This document shows positions 12,801-24,355 of a stretch of 64,000 nt of DNA, piece by piece. Source of the stretch: Congeria kusceri (taxonomy: Eukaryota; Mollusca; Bivalvia; Myida; Dreissenidae); the NCBI GenBank assembly GCA_027627225.1, contig CM051027.1:90208151-90272150 (forward strand), given 5' to 3'. The notes below the pieces were generated by a model, which was not told the DNA's origin, did not search any database, and worked only from the letters and a program-made list of their open reading frames with translations. Positions within the stretch are counted from its first letter, which is position 1; every line of letters begins with the position of its first letter. The position numbers and the translations under genes are program-made.

Positions 12801-13104
12801 ATTGAAACAGAAAATGCCATAAAAGCGGAAAGACGACACTTTACGCAGATGCATTTTGACCGGTTTTCTCATGACGCGCCACATTTATATTTGTAATTGT
12901 AATCAAATACCCATTACATGACCAATTCCTTTAGTATTTTTTAACATTAACCAATCACTACGAGTTGGTTTCCTTATTAAACAAACAACACAACAGAGAA
13001 ACAGATCGCAATGGAATCACAATCACAAAATAACACCTACCCACGGAGGTAAATATCCTCAGTGAGAACATACACATAATAAAAAATATCGTCACAATCC
13101 TCAT
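9858..13104 (-). CDS. Copy F: secreted prepropeptide with a single CxxC
   Basis: Three exons with consistent phases: 13041-13104 (64 nt, signal peptide beginning MRIVTIFFIMCMF, donor GTAGGT, phase 1), 10224-10308 (85 nt, acceptor TTTCAG, donor GTAATC, phase 2) and 9858-9936 (79 nt, acceptor ATTTTAG, stop TAA). Together they encode 75 residues with no lesion. Exon 2 starts Ser-Leu-Phe where A-D have Ser-Leu-Pro, and gives a Pro/Glu-rich propeptide. Exon 3 keeps only the last pair of cysteines, as ACMFCDSNTK, matching the CPFCDSNGK of copy A, and lacks the Lys-Arg site. The start is the ATG that opens a hydrophobic stretch of the family length. The product should be secreted; its function is unknown. 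Intron 1 (10309-13040) contains repeats, including the palindromic MITE at 12666-12885. Confidence 0.72.
11580..12050 (-). repeat. Dispersed repeat with tRNA-like box B (SINE-like)
   Basis: The complement of 11760-11800 contains GTTCGAATCC, a perfect polymerase III B-box. The segment 11580-11840 is similar to 27205-28075: shared pieces include GGGGCATATCGA.GGTATT, AATCGTTAAA and ACACATGCGCGTAACGGTAC. The 27-kb copy is interrupted by a MITE absent here. A SINE-type origin is likely; the exact ends were not defined. Confidence 0.5.
12666..12885. mobile_element. Palindromic MITE (dreissenid-type)
   Basis: The inverted ends GGCGCGTCGTGGGAAAACCG (12668-12687) and its near-complement ending at 12880 extend inward through GCGTAAAGTGTCGTC on the left and its complement near 12833-12847. 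A second internal palindrome, GATTAGCC...GGCTAATC, lies at 12721-12748. I recall this sequence type as very common in zebra-mussel genomic DNA. It is non-coding and lies in intron 1 of copy F. Confidence 0.75.
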
Positions 13105-13534
13105 TTTGCGTTGAGTTACTTTCAAATCAAATGTAACAATGTAAGTATTGTTCCTTCGGTTATAGGACTTACACCCTGACCATCTGTGTAATACGTGAAA
13201 ATACGAGAAGGCGTATAGCGTAAACAATTACATGGTATTAAGGAACAATAACATATGTGCTTTAATAATATTTTATATATTGTTTCTGAGTGCTATTGTG
13301 GCACATGGCAATTCTTAAAGCTTGATATATTACAGGTCGTTTATCAAATAAGAAGTAATCATCCCTTATTGAATATTCAAAACTTGACACATCATTGTAC
13401 AAACACTATTTTTTTAAGCATATAACTCTGTACTGTTATGAAATTATGAGCATCTTTACACATGCAGTAAATATTTTAATGTCGACAACAAATCCCGCGC
13501 AACATGTAGGTTTGTCCAATTCGACCTCAAGTTT

Positions 13535-14290
13535 TAGCTCCAATGGCCAAAGGCCAGCGACCTATGGCATGGCATTTCGTAGCCCTACGTGCGTGCGTGA
13601 ATGAGTGTGTAAACTTTTCGTTAAACGACATGTTCTCTGGCTTTGATGAAACTTCACAGAAATGTTCCTTAGGTGGTCCTCTATCAAAGTTTAACAAATG
13701 GTTCCGGTCCGCTGCAGAAGATAGCCACCGTAGCCTTAAATTTAAACATGTTGAAACGACATTTCCTCCAAAACTCTTGTGTATATTTTCAAATAATTTC
13801 ATAGAAATGTTCTTTGGTGGTTTTCTCCCAAAGTTGCTCCAATGGTTCCGGTCCGATAAAAAATAAAGCCGCCATTGGGGAAGAACTGTTTCTTGGATGG
13901 TTCTCTACCAAAATACTTCAAATTATTTTACTTTGTTTAAAAAAACATGGCTGCCAGGGGTCGGGGCATTTTTTCCAGATATGGCTTGATGGATTTCTAA
14001 ATTTCAAGGAAATGTTTCTTGGGCGGTTCTCTACCAAAGGTCCTCAAATGGTTCCATTACGTTAACAAAATTGGCCGCCATTTACCTAAATTGCGCAATT
14101 GAAGCCATGGGCCTGGCACGTTTTCCTTATATGACTATATTGGAAACTTTGAAAACTTCTTGTCAGAAACCACTAGTTAGAATTTGACATAATTTCACAG
14201 AAATGTTTGGTTCTCTGCCAATATACCTTAAATTATTTTGAATAGTTAAAATCATGGCCGCCGGAGCATTCTTTTCTTTAAATGGCTCAT
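13535..14290. repeat. Diverged tandem repeat (~180-250 bp unit)
   Basis: The motifs GAAATGTTC(C/T)TT(A/T)GG(T/C)GG and AAATGGTTCC, together with (T)GGCCGCCA-type motifs, recur near 13655, 13805, 14008 and 14200. They describe a degenerate tandem array upstream of exon 1 of copy F. The frames across it are incidental. Confidence 0.55.
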
Positions 14291-14728
14291 CCGGGTCCTT
14301 TCCCTTCTGACACTCCTTACTTAATAAGCCAGTGGAGCGATAAAGGCACACTAGTGCCTCTTACTGTGTATATTGAAGCCGCAATTGAGCGTGCCTGGTG
14401 GTGTGAGTGATTTGACGTTTAAATTACCAATTCATATTAATCACTACTGAGTGGTGTATTTATCGTAAATAATGAATTACAAAAACGTATATGTATTGCG
14501 CATATATAAAATTGACATAAGCGGACAACGGATGCGAAAACAGTTACAGCCATAGATGACGGATGACGCGTACATGGAAAAGCGGGCTAAACTATTCGCC
14601 CATTAACGATTTCCATCAGTAATGTATTGCATCAATAAGCAATTAACAATAATTCCGAGTAAGTGTAGACCAAGCAAAACATCTCCAAGGTAATCCTGTT
14701 CCAGCACAACACCTACCGAGGGATATAA

Positions 14729-15700
14729 ATGCCCGATATTATATTGTTCAAATATCGCCAGAATCTCGAGTCTCGCGGTAGATTTCAAACCACGGTACAC
14801 GAAACTCGAAGCGAGACGCGAGAATCCGGCGATACACGAAGCGAGACACGATATTGTATCGTTCAAATATCGCCAGAATATCGAGTCTCGCGGTTTGAAA
14901 GCAGGGACGCAAAGAAGAGAAACACTCTTTTCTTTTCCCTAACGAACGAATGCGGGTCAGGACGGCCCAAGTCGTTGACGGCCCAGACCATGATGGCCCA
15001 GTCCATGACGCCCACTGTCTGTCTGTCTGTCTGCTTGTCTTCCTGTCTGTCTGTCTGCCTGCCTGTCTGTCTGCCTGTTTGTCTATCTGTTTGTCAGCCT
15101 CTTTGTCCATCAGTCCGCCCATTTGCCTGGAGGACACTGCTGCTTTGTGGCTATTTTTACTCGATTTGATAACTGATTCTGTTGAACTATAATGATGTCT
15201 ATGTTTTATTTATGCTTATTGTTTATTTTCATGAAAAGCCTGATCCAATAGAGGTAACGGTCTGTCTCTATGTCAAGCTGTGTCTTTGTCTGTCTGTCCG
15301 TCCGTTCACCCATCCGTCTTGAAGAAACTGTGGCTGCAATGACTTTTGTGGCGTTTTTAAATAGCTGTAAACTAAAGGCCTTCTTAAGATTAACCTTGAC
15401 ACACTGAATCTATCGAGAGACTCGAGATTCTGGCGTTATTTGAACGATATAATATCGTGCCTCGCTTCGTGTCTGGCTTTGTGTCTCGCCTGAATATCGT
15501 GTATCGTTTCGTGTCCGGCGAAACACGCAGCGAGACACGATATTTTGCCTCGATATTTCGTGGTATGGGATACTGCGACAGTGCGAGATCTCGTGTAATA
15601 ATATCGTGCCTCGCTTCATGTCTCGCGGGAATATCGCGTCTATCTTCGTGTTTCTCGCAATTCTTGTGTCTTGCCCTCGCCGTAAGAGGCGCAATATTCC
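14729..15700. repeat. Foldback array around a (TGTC)n microsatellite
   Basis: The left arm 14729-14905 repeats GATATTGTATCGTTCAAATATCGCCAGAAT and AAGCGAGAC(A/G)CG(A) modules. The right arm 15415-15700 holds their inverted counterparts. Between them lie a (CTGT/TGTC)n tract at 15014-15108 and a smaller one near 15283-15303. The arms can pair, so this is a foldback-type repeat. The Cys/Leu/Ser and Asp/Arg/Gln-rich frames here come from the microsatellite. Confidence 0.7.
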
Positions 15701-16014
15701 ATATGGCCTAACCGGATTCCGTAGTTGACCGAGTAAAATGTAAATAAACTACTATCGCTTTGAATTATTTTCCATTTCACGCTAAAATAAATTATAAACA
15801 AAACATATTATTAAAACATTTATGTACTAAAACTTGATTTTTCATATCATACAGAACATCTAAAATATGAATACATACCGGTTTATAAACCGTGGTATGT
15901 GTTTGAAATGTGTATTTAATATTATCAATAAAGGCATTTCATTTTACATAACTTTATTTTTTGTCTGTAGTTTGTATTATTTTCTATTTCTCTGAAGTTG
16001 TTTTCGTTGGTTTT

Positions 16015-17182
16015 TCACACTTCTTTACTAATAGTGCCACAGAACGGACAGATTTCACACAACGGACAGTCTCGTCGTTTTCTTCCTACTACAGACCTGC
16101 AAAAGATGATACCAGATAATGCTTTTTGTCAGATAAAAGAATAATTAAATGAAACTCCAAAGACATCACCAGGAGAGAAAACCTTATTAACATCCGCTGG
16201 TCTTGAGGAAAGTGACCAATTGCCTATACAATACAGGACAATACGCACAAAACAACGAAAAACATAAAAATGATTAAAACTGGGGTCACCGCCTTGGAAT
16301 GGTCCGGTCATACTAACGAAGTTTGTTTTGCCATTGCTTTTATTTCTGCTTAAATATCTGCTTTCTTCCTTAATGTTCAATTGATTTGTTATTGCTTATT
16401 TCATTGAGAGAATATGGAATAAAATAACATCTACCAATATGTTTTGCAACTATCTGAATGTGTTAACTGTTATTAAAAACAATTATTTTACGGAATTATA
16501 AACATTTCAAAACGCTCACCATCTTGCTTGTCGTCATTAATTCCAGCTGCACCGATACCACCAACAATGTCCCTCGTGTCATTGATGATCGGTGATGAAT
16601 CTGTTCAAAAACACATTTTAGGTGATAAATATTCACACGAAACAAATAAGTATATAAATACATTTATGTTTATTCCAAATTGTGTTTAAGGCTTGTTGGC
16701 AATGTATAACCAATATTGAATCTGTTACTAAAAATATATTTTTGTATCCTAACATTTAGAGAAATTCCAATAAACAACTATGTATTATTATACTATCCTT
16801 ATTGCTGTACAGTTAAGAGAGATGGAGAGAGTGAAATGTTTGCAGCAGGACAATAGAAAGAAGGGCATAAAGGAAATGAGATGTTTGCAGGACAGGTCAA
16901 GTTATTGTTTTCATAATAAACCAAAAAGAAAAGTTTAAAGCCGTACAAAACTTCAAGCACATTTATCACATTATTCAACATGTACGAATAAATGAAGAAA
17001 AAGTGTAACAAAAACCCACGTTTTTTTATTCCTTGATGAGTTTTTTTTTAACAAATTCATAGAATTAAAGCATGTTTTATTTTCATACATTATATTTAAT
17101 AAAATTAAATACGCTTACTTGCATACTGAATCCATTCCAGAGAACATACCAGTATGAAACAAATCAGTGTTAAACAACGCAT
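16015..17182 (-). CDS. Copy E: secreted prepropeptide with four-Cys CxxC ladder
   Basis: Exon 1, 17119-17182 (64 nt), encodes a signal peptide (MRCLTLICFILVC...) ending Tyr-Ala at a GTAAGC donor. Exon 2, 16520-16600 (81 nt, acceptor GAACAG, donor GTGAGC), opens Ser-Ser-Pro-Ile. Exon 3 ends at TGA 16015 and encodes GRKRRDCPLCEICPFCG, keeping the four cysteines and the dibasic site. Exon 2 is 81 nt, not a multiple of 3 plus 1 as in A-D and F, so it ends in phase 1. The acceptor homologous to the other copies (first base 16096) would shift the frame and meet a stop at once. An inner acceptor eight bases on (TGTAG, first base 16088) restores it, giving 72 residues. Either that site is used or the gene is frameshifted. 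Function is unknown. Confidence 0.62.
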
Positions 17183-18736
17183 GATGATTTTAAATTTATT
17201 AATTCTTTGATGTTGAACCAGGTGATGTCTTTGCGAAAACAAACAGTGCTTTATACACCTTATATACTAACTTATAAGTGACTCTACTCATTGATGAATA
17301 ACAAATAGTGTGAATACATTATGTTCGACCTACTTTCCAAGCGTTCGCCTTTCACCACATCTACCGTTGCATCTACCGTACTTTCATACATAGATACATC
17401 AGTCTTTCGTGGGAAACTCTCATCAAAGAGCCAGGGAAATAGTTTTCACGGATGAGATGAGTAATGGCGCATAAAAAAATTCATCCTGATACATTTGTCA
17501 TTCACATAGATTTTCGTACGCACGTATTTCTTAATTATTTAGGATAACTACGTGGAATAGTTCCTTCCAAACATCAATTAAATTGCTACATTTGGACCTT
17601 TTAAATATAAAAGGTACATGCACCATTATGGCTATTACATTAAGCACCAACTAATTAAAAATTGTACAAAGGACATACAGGTGATATAGCATTTAAACGC
17701 GAATGTATATTTCTTGATGTTCTGTGTTAATACTCGTAAATACTGTGTAAATATGCTTAAATAATGTGTGAATATTGATTAATATTCTCTTTATTACTAT
17801 TTATTGCAATGCTATGTGTATTGTGGTTAATTCTGGACCAAGCGTGCAGTTCGACATGCCTTCAAACCGGTTTAAACCGCAAATACTTTGCATTGACCGC
17901 TCCAGTGCTCTGACCCCAGCTCCAATAATTTCATGTTTTCTGTTGTGTTGTGGCTATTGGTCACATGCCTCAAATAAAGGACCACAGAAAGTTAATAGTG
18001 GTGTCACTCCTGCTTATGTTTCTGGTATTTCATGTATCTTATATTTTAATACGACGACAACGACATTATACACGTACGTCCATAAAAGTCATTTAAGTTA
18101 TATGTAACTTAATTTAAACACATTTTATAAATAATATGTACATGTTCTACACTATGTTAAGCTCTTCCATTATTAATAAAACCACGAACTAATCACTGAC
18201 AATAATAATGATGCGCAATAGCTTTATTAGGAGTGTGAATTTTGACATAAGAAATCTAAGTAATGTTGAGCTGGGTGGTATGGAGCAATTGTTTATAATT
18301 GTTTATCATTATTTCATGTATTTACAATCATTTATATCTTCCTTTTTCTTTCCTTTTTTGTTGTTCTAATAAATACACGGTATAATATACTGCATGGACT
18401 ATGAAATAATTTTGTTTCACTTTTTGTCATTTGCCAATATATATTTACATACTAACTTATCTCACTGTACATTAATTTTATGCATATTATAAAGCCATAT
18501 GGATGCATTTAGTTATATCTAACCAGTCTGGAAATTTTTGGGAAGGGTCGTCATCTGATGTTGTTAAAACTTGTGACCTAACCCTTTTGCTTTTTTTAAA
18601 ACATTTCTCTATGTTGAGTATGTACTACTACTAAAGTGTCTACTTTTATGCTGTATTTGCACATTTGTTTATCACTTGAATATATATTATGACAAAGGCA
18701 ATAAAATAGTATTCAACTAAAAGATAAAAGAAGCAC
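17183..18736. other. Interval upstream of copy E; exon 3 of D missing
   Basis: Copy D's cysteine exon would be expected below 18737, but no CxxC-encoding exon was found before 17183. The frame at 17775-18107 has no recognisable content. Confidence 0.4.
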
Positions 18737-21147
18737 CTTTTTGCGGGAAATTGCCGGTCCGCCGCATCACCTTCGATGTCATCGCGGATGTGCTCATTAC
18801 TTATCGGCAAAGAATCTAGATTGAGACAAGAATAAATATATCATATCTGTGTTCGTATTAATTAATAGAATGTACATAATATACAGAAGTTATAAAGGAA
18901 CTATTCGTTTGTGCATTTTATTTGTCTAGCAGTACACCTCATGTGCACTGATAGTACTTATGCATTATTGCCTTACCGATATATAGCTACAATTGTATCA
19001 TAAAGCTCCTTAGGTTAGACTTAATTTAAATTTCTTTAAACAAACCAAATCCTCATGTCTGTGACTGTTTCATTTAATGTTGATTTAAACGGTTTTATTC
19101 ATGTACAAATAAAAAAAGAATGTTAATATATTACAAACATAACATTGCGATTTTCCCACGGAAAAGATGATCTTGCAATTTTCACATAAATACAGCTTTA
19201 GTGAAGATTCTCCTTCGAATCTTAAATATACGGTCTCTGGACAGGTATTCATAAGGCTCCTACTGAACTTTCCACTTTTCAGATCGAAATTGCTATGCGA
19301 ATTTCAATGATGTTTATTTCAAATATTGTCACATAAGCAGTACATGTACATGCTCAGTATTTATTAGAATAACACCGAGAAATGCAAATATAACACTCTA
19401 ATACGAGGGCATAGATTAAAGTATGTTTACAAGTTTAGGGTATTGCTTAATTATGAGCTTTACAATTATGCGTCCTGAGCTATATTACTAATGTCATGCC
19501 AGTACACATATCGCATATTTTAATCCGTTTTCAGTTAAATTAGTAAACACATGTACGGTGGAAAAAGGGAATTTGCCCTTTTGGGAGGAAGTGTGTGTGG
19601 GGGGGTACTCTGTACTGGGTACTCTGTACCCAGGATAAAATAATAATCAACAAATCTTGATTAATGTTTTACATTTGGATTAAAGATGAAAGACAATGTG
19701 AAACAGATAATTAACAAGGCTTTGATAGTATTGATAGTATTGCATGCAATACAGGAGTCCCCTACCGGTGAAAACCTCCACTAATTAAACATTGTGCAAT
19801 ACCGTCACATCGCCCTTTATCTGTAGATGTATAAAGTTTCATATTCTAATCCCATTTGTCACTACAGTATCAAGTTATTGTTTTTTCTATTTTAGTAAAA
19901 TTGACCAGACATTCGAGTTACTTTTGAGTAATTTTTACATTGCTACATTGACAGGGGGCAATCATATAGTCCATTCTGTGTACCAAGTTTCATGATCATA
20001 TGTTATGTTCGTTTCGAATTATGACAGTATTAAGTTTATTTCTATTTTAAGTAATAGTCACGTGACCGTTGACCTCCGGTGAAAAATAAATGGTCGTGTA
20101 CAATCCTCACCTTGCTCTTTCTATGTATACAAAGTTTCATTAAAGTATCTTCAGTACTTTTTGAGTTATCGTAGGATTCAGGTTTTGGGGACGGGACAGA
20201 CAGACAGAGTGAGACCGACGGACGAACAGACAGACAGACGCACACAGACGGAGAGCAAACCCATAGTCCAATCTGTGTACCAAGTTTCATGATGTTTCAT
20301 GATCATATCTTATGCACTTTTTAAAATATTACAGTATTAAGTTTATTTTATTTTTAGTAACTGTCACGTGACCTTTGACCTCTGGTGAAAAATAAAAGGT
20401 CGTGCATAATTCTCACATTGCTGTTGCTACGTATACAAAGTTTCATCAAAGTGTCTTCAGTACTTTCCGAGTTATCAAAGGATCCAGGTTTTGGGAACGG
20501 ACGGACAGACAGACATACGGACGAACAGATAGAGACACACAGACGGATGGCAAACCTATAGTTCAATCTTTGTACCAAGTTTCATGGTAATATCTTATGT
20601 ACTTTTCGAATTATAACAATATTTAGTTTATTTCTGTTTTTAGTAACAGTCACGTGACCTTTGACCTCTGGTGAAAAATGAAAGGTACTGCATACTTCTC
20701 ACATTGCCTTTTATAGGTATACCAAATTTCATGGAAATATCTTCAGTACTTTTTGAGTTATTGCAGGATCCAGTTTGCTTAAGTTTATTTCTATTTTTAG
20801 TAACTGTCACGTGACCTTTGACATTTGGTTAAAAAAATAAAAGGTCGTGCATAATACTCACATTGCCGTTTATATGTATACCAAGTTTCATCGAAGTATC
20901 TTCAGTACTTTCTTGAGTTATCGCAGGAACAATATTTTGCGGACGGACTGACGGACGGACGGACGGACGGAGGGCAAACCTAGTCCCCTTCGTTGAAACA
21001 CCGGTTGGGGACTAAAAACGAAATGTGATCCGTGATGTTTAATAATTGATTCCCATGTATATTTGCATTAGTGCTGCACTTACTTGCATAGCCGATTAAT
21101 CCGATAAGGCAGGCGATAAGTAAACTGACTATTGCCAAACGTCTTAT
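18737..21147 (-). pseudogene. Copy D of the Cys-rich prepropeptide family (start lost)
   Basis: Exon 1, 21084-21147, is 64 nt with donor GTAAGT and encodes RRLAIVSLLIACLIGLIGYA, close to copies A-C. The initiator is ATA (21145-21147) where the others have ATG, and an in-frame TAG lies a few codons upstream with no intervening ATG. Exon 2, 18737-18815 (79 nt, acceptor AATCTAG, weaker donor GTGCTT), is open, starts Ser-Leu-Pro-Ile-Ser, and ends in phase 2 as in A and B. No exon 3 of its own was found; the next cysteine exon downstream is that of copy E (16015-16096), which is phase-compatible with this exon through the outer acceptor. Probably a pseudogene. Intron 1 contains the foldback array at 19754-21014. 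Confidence 0.65.
19754..21014. mobile_element. Tandem-repeat element with short inverted ends
   Basis: The ends are AGTCCCCTACCGGTG (19756-19770 region) and the complement CACCGGTTGGGGACT (21000-21014), 14/15 matching. Inside are 4-5 diverged direct units containing GT.ACGTGACC(T/G)TTGACCT(C/T).GGT, TACCAAGTTTCAT and TATCTTCAGTACTTT.GAGTTATC, plus GACAGACAGACGGACG microsatellite stretches (20190-20250, 20498-20550, 20940-20970). It is non-coding and lies in intron 1 of copy D. Confidence 0.65.
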
Positions 21148-21308
21148 ATTTGATGATATGGTTTGTATCTAACCTGTGCCAAATATCTTTCTGCTTTTAT
21201 TTCTTTGCCTGCGACTTATTTAGTTCTTTAGGTGCTATCTATTACCGTTATTTTTTTCTATCTAGCCCTTCCTACAGTAACGGTGTTGCATAGATGTTAC
21301 CATTGCGT

Positions 21309-21440
21309 GCATACCTTTCCCTTTTTGTCGGATATCATTGACTATACGAGTAATAGAATAGTATAAATAAACAATGACGCACATGTGTCAGAGACCATAA
21401 TTATCTTAAGCAGATTAAAAATTTATTAAGATGTTTATCG
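21309..21440 (-). promoter_or_regulatory. Upstream block of copy D (candidate promoter/5' exon)
   Basis: This block is conserved upstream of copies A, B and D. Read on the minus strand it holds, in order, an AT-rich TATA-like stretch, CACATGTG (palindromic E-box), TGCGTCA (AP-1/CRE-like), and a GGGAAAG|GTATGC sequence resembling a splice donor at the end of an untranslated first exon. No acceptor is convincing just before the signal exon, so the untranslated exon is inference. Confidence 0.35.
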
Positions 21441-21639
21441 GAAAAGCTAGTACACTGCTGACGTATGTGATTGATAATAACCTTATTTCGTCATTTGCGG
21501 GAAATTGGTTTTCGTCACGTCGGAAAATTGATGAGTGCTTGAACTTGAAGTGTAGAACTAATTTCAGCCAACTGGCTATCGGGATAGCGGATAGAGCAGT
21601 GGTGTATATATTCGCCTCCCATATAGGAGATCCAGGCTA

Positions 21640-22020
21640 GATTTACGCCGGTAAGGTGGTATTATTCCGGGCACTCCCGTTCCGACGACAGCACAAGACC
21701 GTATACAATTTAAACTCAGGAGGCAAACATTAAATAGTTGGAAATTTCATCTACGATTCGTCCCAAGTTTCGATATGTCAAAAATAATTAAACTACGTGT
21801 GAGTGGTCCACACAAAATCAGCTTCGACACGAAAGTGCCTAATAAACTGCACAATACAAGATCAAACATATGGCATATCTTCTTTGTGAAATCAGTATAT
21901 TTTTTTATATTCCAATGTACTTATTCCGTCACTGTCTCCCTTCAATTATCCATTCAGTATGTGTTCGTCGTTCGTAGCCAATAAATCCCCGCAAACAAAG
22001 GTAGGTTTTGAAATCTCGTG
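21640..22020. repeat. Paralogous flank shared with 37.2 and 42.4 kb
   Basis: The stretch GAGTGGTCCACACAAAATCAGCTTCGACACGAAA at about 21800 and the following 100 bp match 37201-37310 and 42393-42500. They mark an upstream flank duplicated along with the gene copies. Confidence 0.6.
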
Positions 22021-23387
22021 AACAAGCAGGGATGTAGCTGATACTTGTTTTTACTCCGTTCTATGATGTCTCTAAAAGGGACTTTTTTTAGTTTATTTGT
22101 CGTTATGACATACTGAGATCTCCACCATATAGGTTCTAATTTTATATTCTTATTTCATGTTTAGTGAAATATAATTAGATTACGTCATCTCCATCATTCA
22201 TGTACTTTCTTTGTGTAGTTGCAAATTATTGTACAGTGTTTTCATTGGAGCATGTGATAAAATAATAACAGTTTCTTTTCTCCATCAGCTACCAAACATT
22301 GTATACTTGTTTATTGTTATTGTTCAGCTTTACTCTGTCATTCCATAGTGATGCTTCTTTGTATTATATGTTGTCCCCATGGGTCTCTGAACCGTAATGG
22401 AACTTATGAAAATAAACTATCAAAATGTTTTAGATAACGTCGAGTCAGTTTGTCATTTTAGTTTGTTAGATGGACAATGGTTGACGAAAAAAATCCAATA
22501 TATACACCCACTGAAATAACTGTTCAGATGAATGTCTTTTATCTATCGGTTGGTTCAATCGGTTGTGCATCTATTTTGTTTTTAGACTGTTGGCAGAAAG
22601 CCAACGGTCTTCTGAGAGGGTAATTTCCAAAACAGGTATCGCTGCAAACTACTTCTTTTCTTTGCAGGCTATTAGTCATTAAATCGAAACCAGAAAGGGT
22701 CCTTTTTTCAAAACAACAAAATTTCACACCCGTTTTCTTCATTTTAATCATTTAAGATAATGTATGTAATATGTATTATAATGTGTATATCATGCGATTT
22801 ATTACAAATGCAGTTTGTAAAAAGGTCAATTTATAAAAAAAAATAACTTCAAATTAATGACACCCATACTTTTGCTATTTACTTGTATCTAACCACAGTA
22901 TTAAGACCTGGAATAAGACCACCAAATTAATGCGCTACATCGGTTATTTTTGACTCTTTGCGAAAGTGTTTTTTCTTGTTAATAATTCTCATTCTGAATA
23001 ATTTGACAACAAATTACTGCGATTTATTAATTTTAAACTGCACTCTGGACAGTCAAGAGCTTGCATCGTATGATCTATTTTGACTTAGTATGCTACGAAC
23101 AAAGATCTATAAATAAACATGTTTATTTATAGATCTTTGGCTAGAAAGTACTAACAATTGGTGCGCCTAACTCATTCGCTTCATCTGTTATTCTGGCCCT
23201 TGCATATTGACTTGTTAACTGGCATGTATATAATTCCGTTTGCATAAGATAATTAGCTCGAACAAAATATTTTTCGTTACTTACAAATAAGTTTTCATTA
23301 TGATGTCGTATAATATTGAATAAGAAGCCAAATTATGAAGCTTAAAAGTGGAAAATTGAATTCCATTCAAACAAATGTTTCATTTAA
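22021..23387. other. Intergenic; one dispersed repeat fragment
   Basis: Segment 22575-22700 (ACTGTTGGCAGAAAGCCAAC, and CAAACTACTTCTTTTCTTTGCAGGCTA) resembles pieces at 29918-29945 and 32135-32175, so it is part of a dispersed repeat. Nothing else is recognised. Confidence 0.4.
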
Positions 23388-24355
23388 AGACGATTGCGGT
23401 AGTTTTTTTCTGCGATTCTTTTCGCGCAACAGTGGAGTTGATACAAAATCTTCATAATGGGAAGTGTTTTGACAGATAATAATATGTATTAAATATTGTG
23501 TACACAGTAATTACCAACTAGAATAAAATATATTCATAATAATTGCCATGATCATAGTAGGAGTGTATTGTGACTCGATTTTATTTGCAAAAGTTTGATA
23601 ATACACAGAAAACGAAAGTAGGAAAACGCCGACTTAACACTGGACTCGAATATAGCTGTGCACATGCTTGCGATTATTGTGAAAGTGTTTTGGCTGTAAA
23701 AACGTTTTGTACATAGTCATAATCAACTGCTGTTATTAAAATAATTATATATAATATACATCTATTTACTTTTATAAGTGTATTGTTATAAATTATGACT
23801 GTCATTCCATCCTGGTTTTTTTACAGAAAAATGTCCAATACGCACATGCAAACTACATATTTTTTCTCGAAAACAAGCAAGGTGACCCCCTGTTTTCTTT
23901 TTTGCAGTTTGTTAAGAATATAATTATGTAATAAATATCGAAAATTCAGGAATGTTCACGGAACAGATTTTTTCTATAGTCAACACCAAACTTTTATATG
24001 ATTACAAAATGTATAATTTTTTCGTTAAAAAGGATGAAAAAGCATTTTTTGGCAAATATAGTATTATTGTTTTACCATGTAAAGGATTACTTCTTTACAA
24101 TTTCAACCAATATGATGTCGTTATTTTTTGCCAATCAATGGTAAATACCATTTTTTGGCTAAAACAAAAACAGCATCAAAATTTCCTAAAATGCATTCAC
24201 GGGTAGGTCATTTACATGCATTTTCCAACAAATCTAATGCGGTGACCCCCATTTTTTAGGGTTTCATTGTATTAGGCATTGAACGATCTGCAAAATATGT
24301 AAAAATGAAAAATTTTCACGGAAGGAAAAAAACTGTAGAAATCGTCTTTAAGCAA
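23388..24355. mobile_element. Possible MITE with short inverted ends
   Basis: AAAGACGATTGCGGTAGTTTTTTTC near 23395 is matched by an inverted AAAGACGATTTCTACAGTTTTTTTCC ending near 24350. The motif GGTGACCCCC appears twice inside (23881, 24241). Sequence after the right end (CACTCATAATTCACATGCTTGCTTTTAG) continues as in 32965-33000, where the element is absent. The ends are approximate. Confidence 0.45.

Noticed and set aside
14748..15192. Cys/Leu/Ser-rich and Arg/Gln/Asp-rich frames
   Set aside because: Translation of a TGTC/GACA microsatellite and its inverted flanks.
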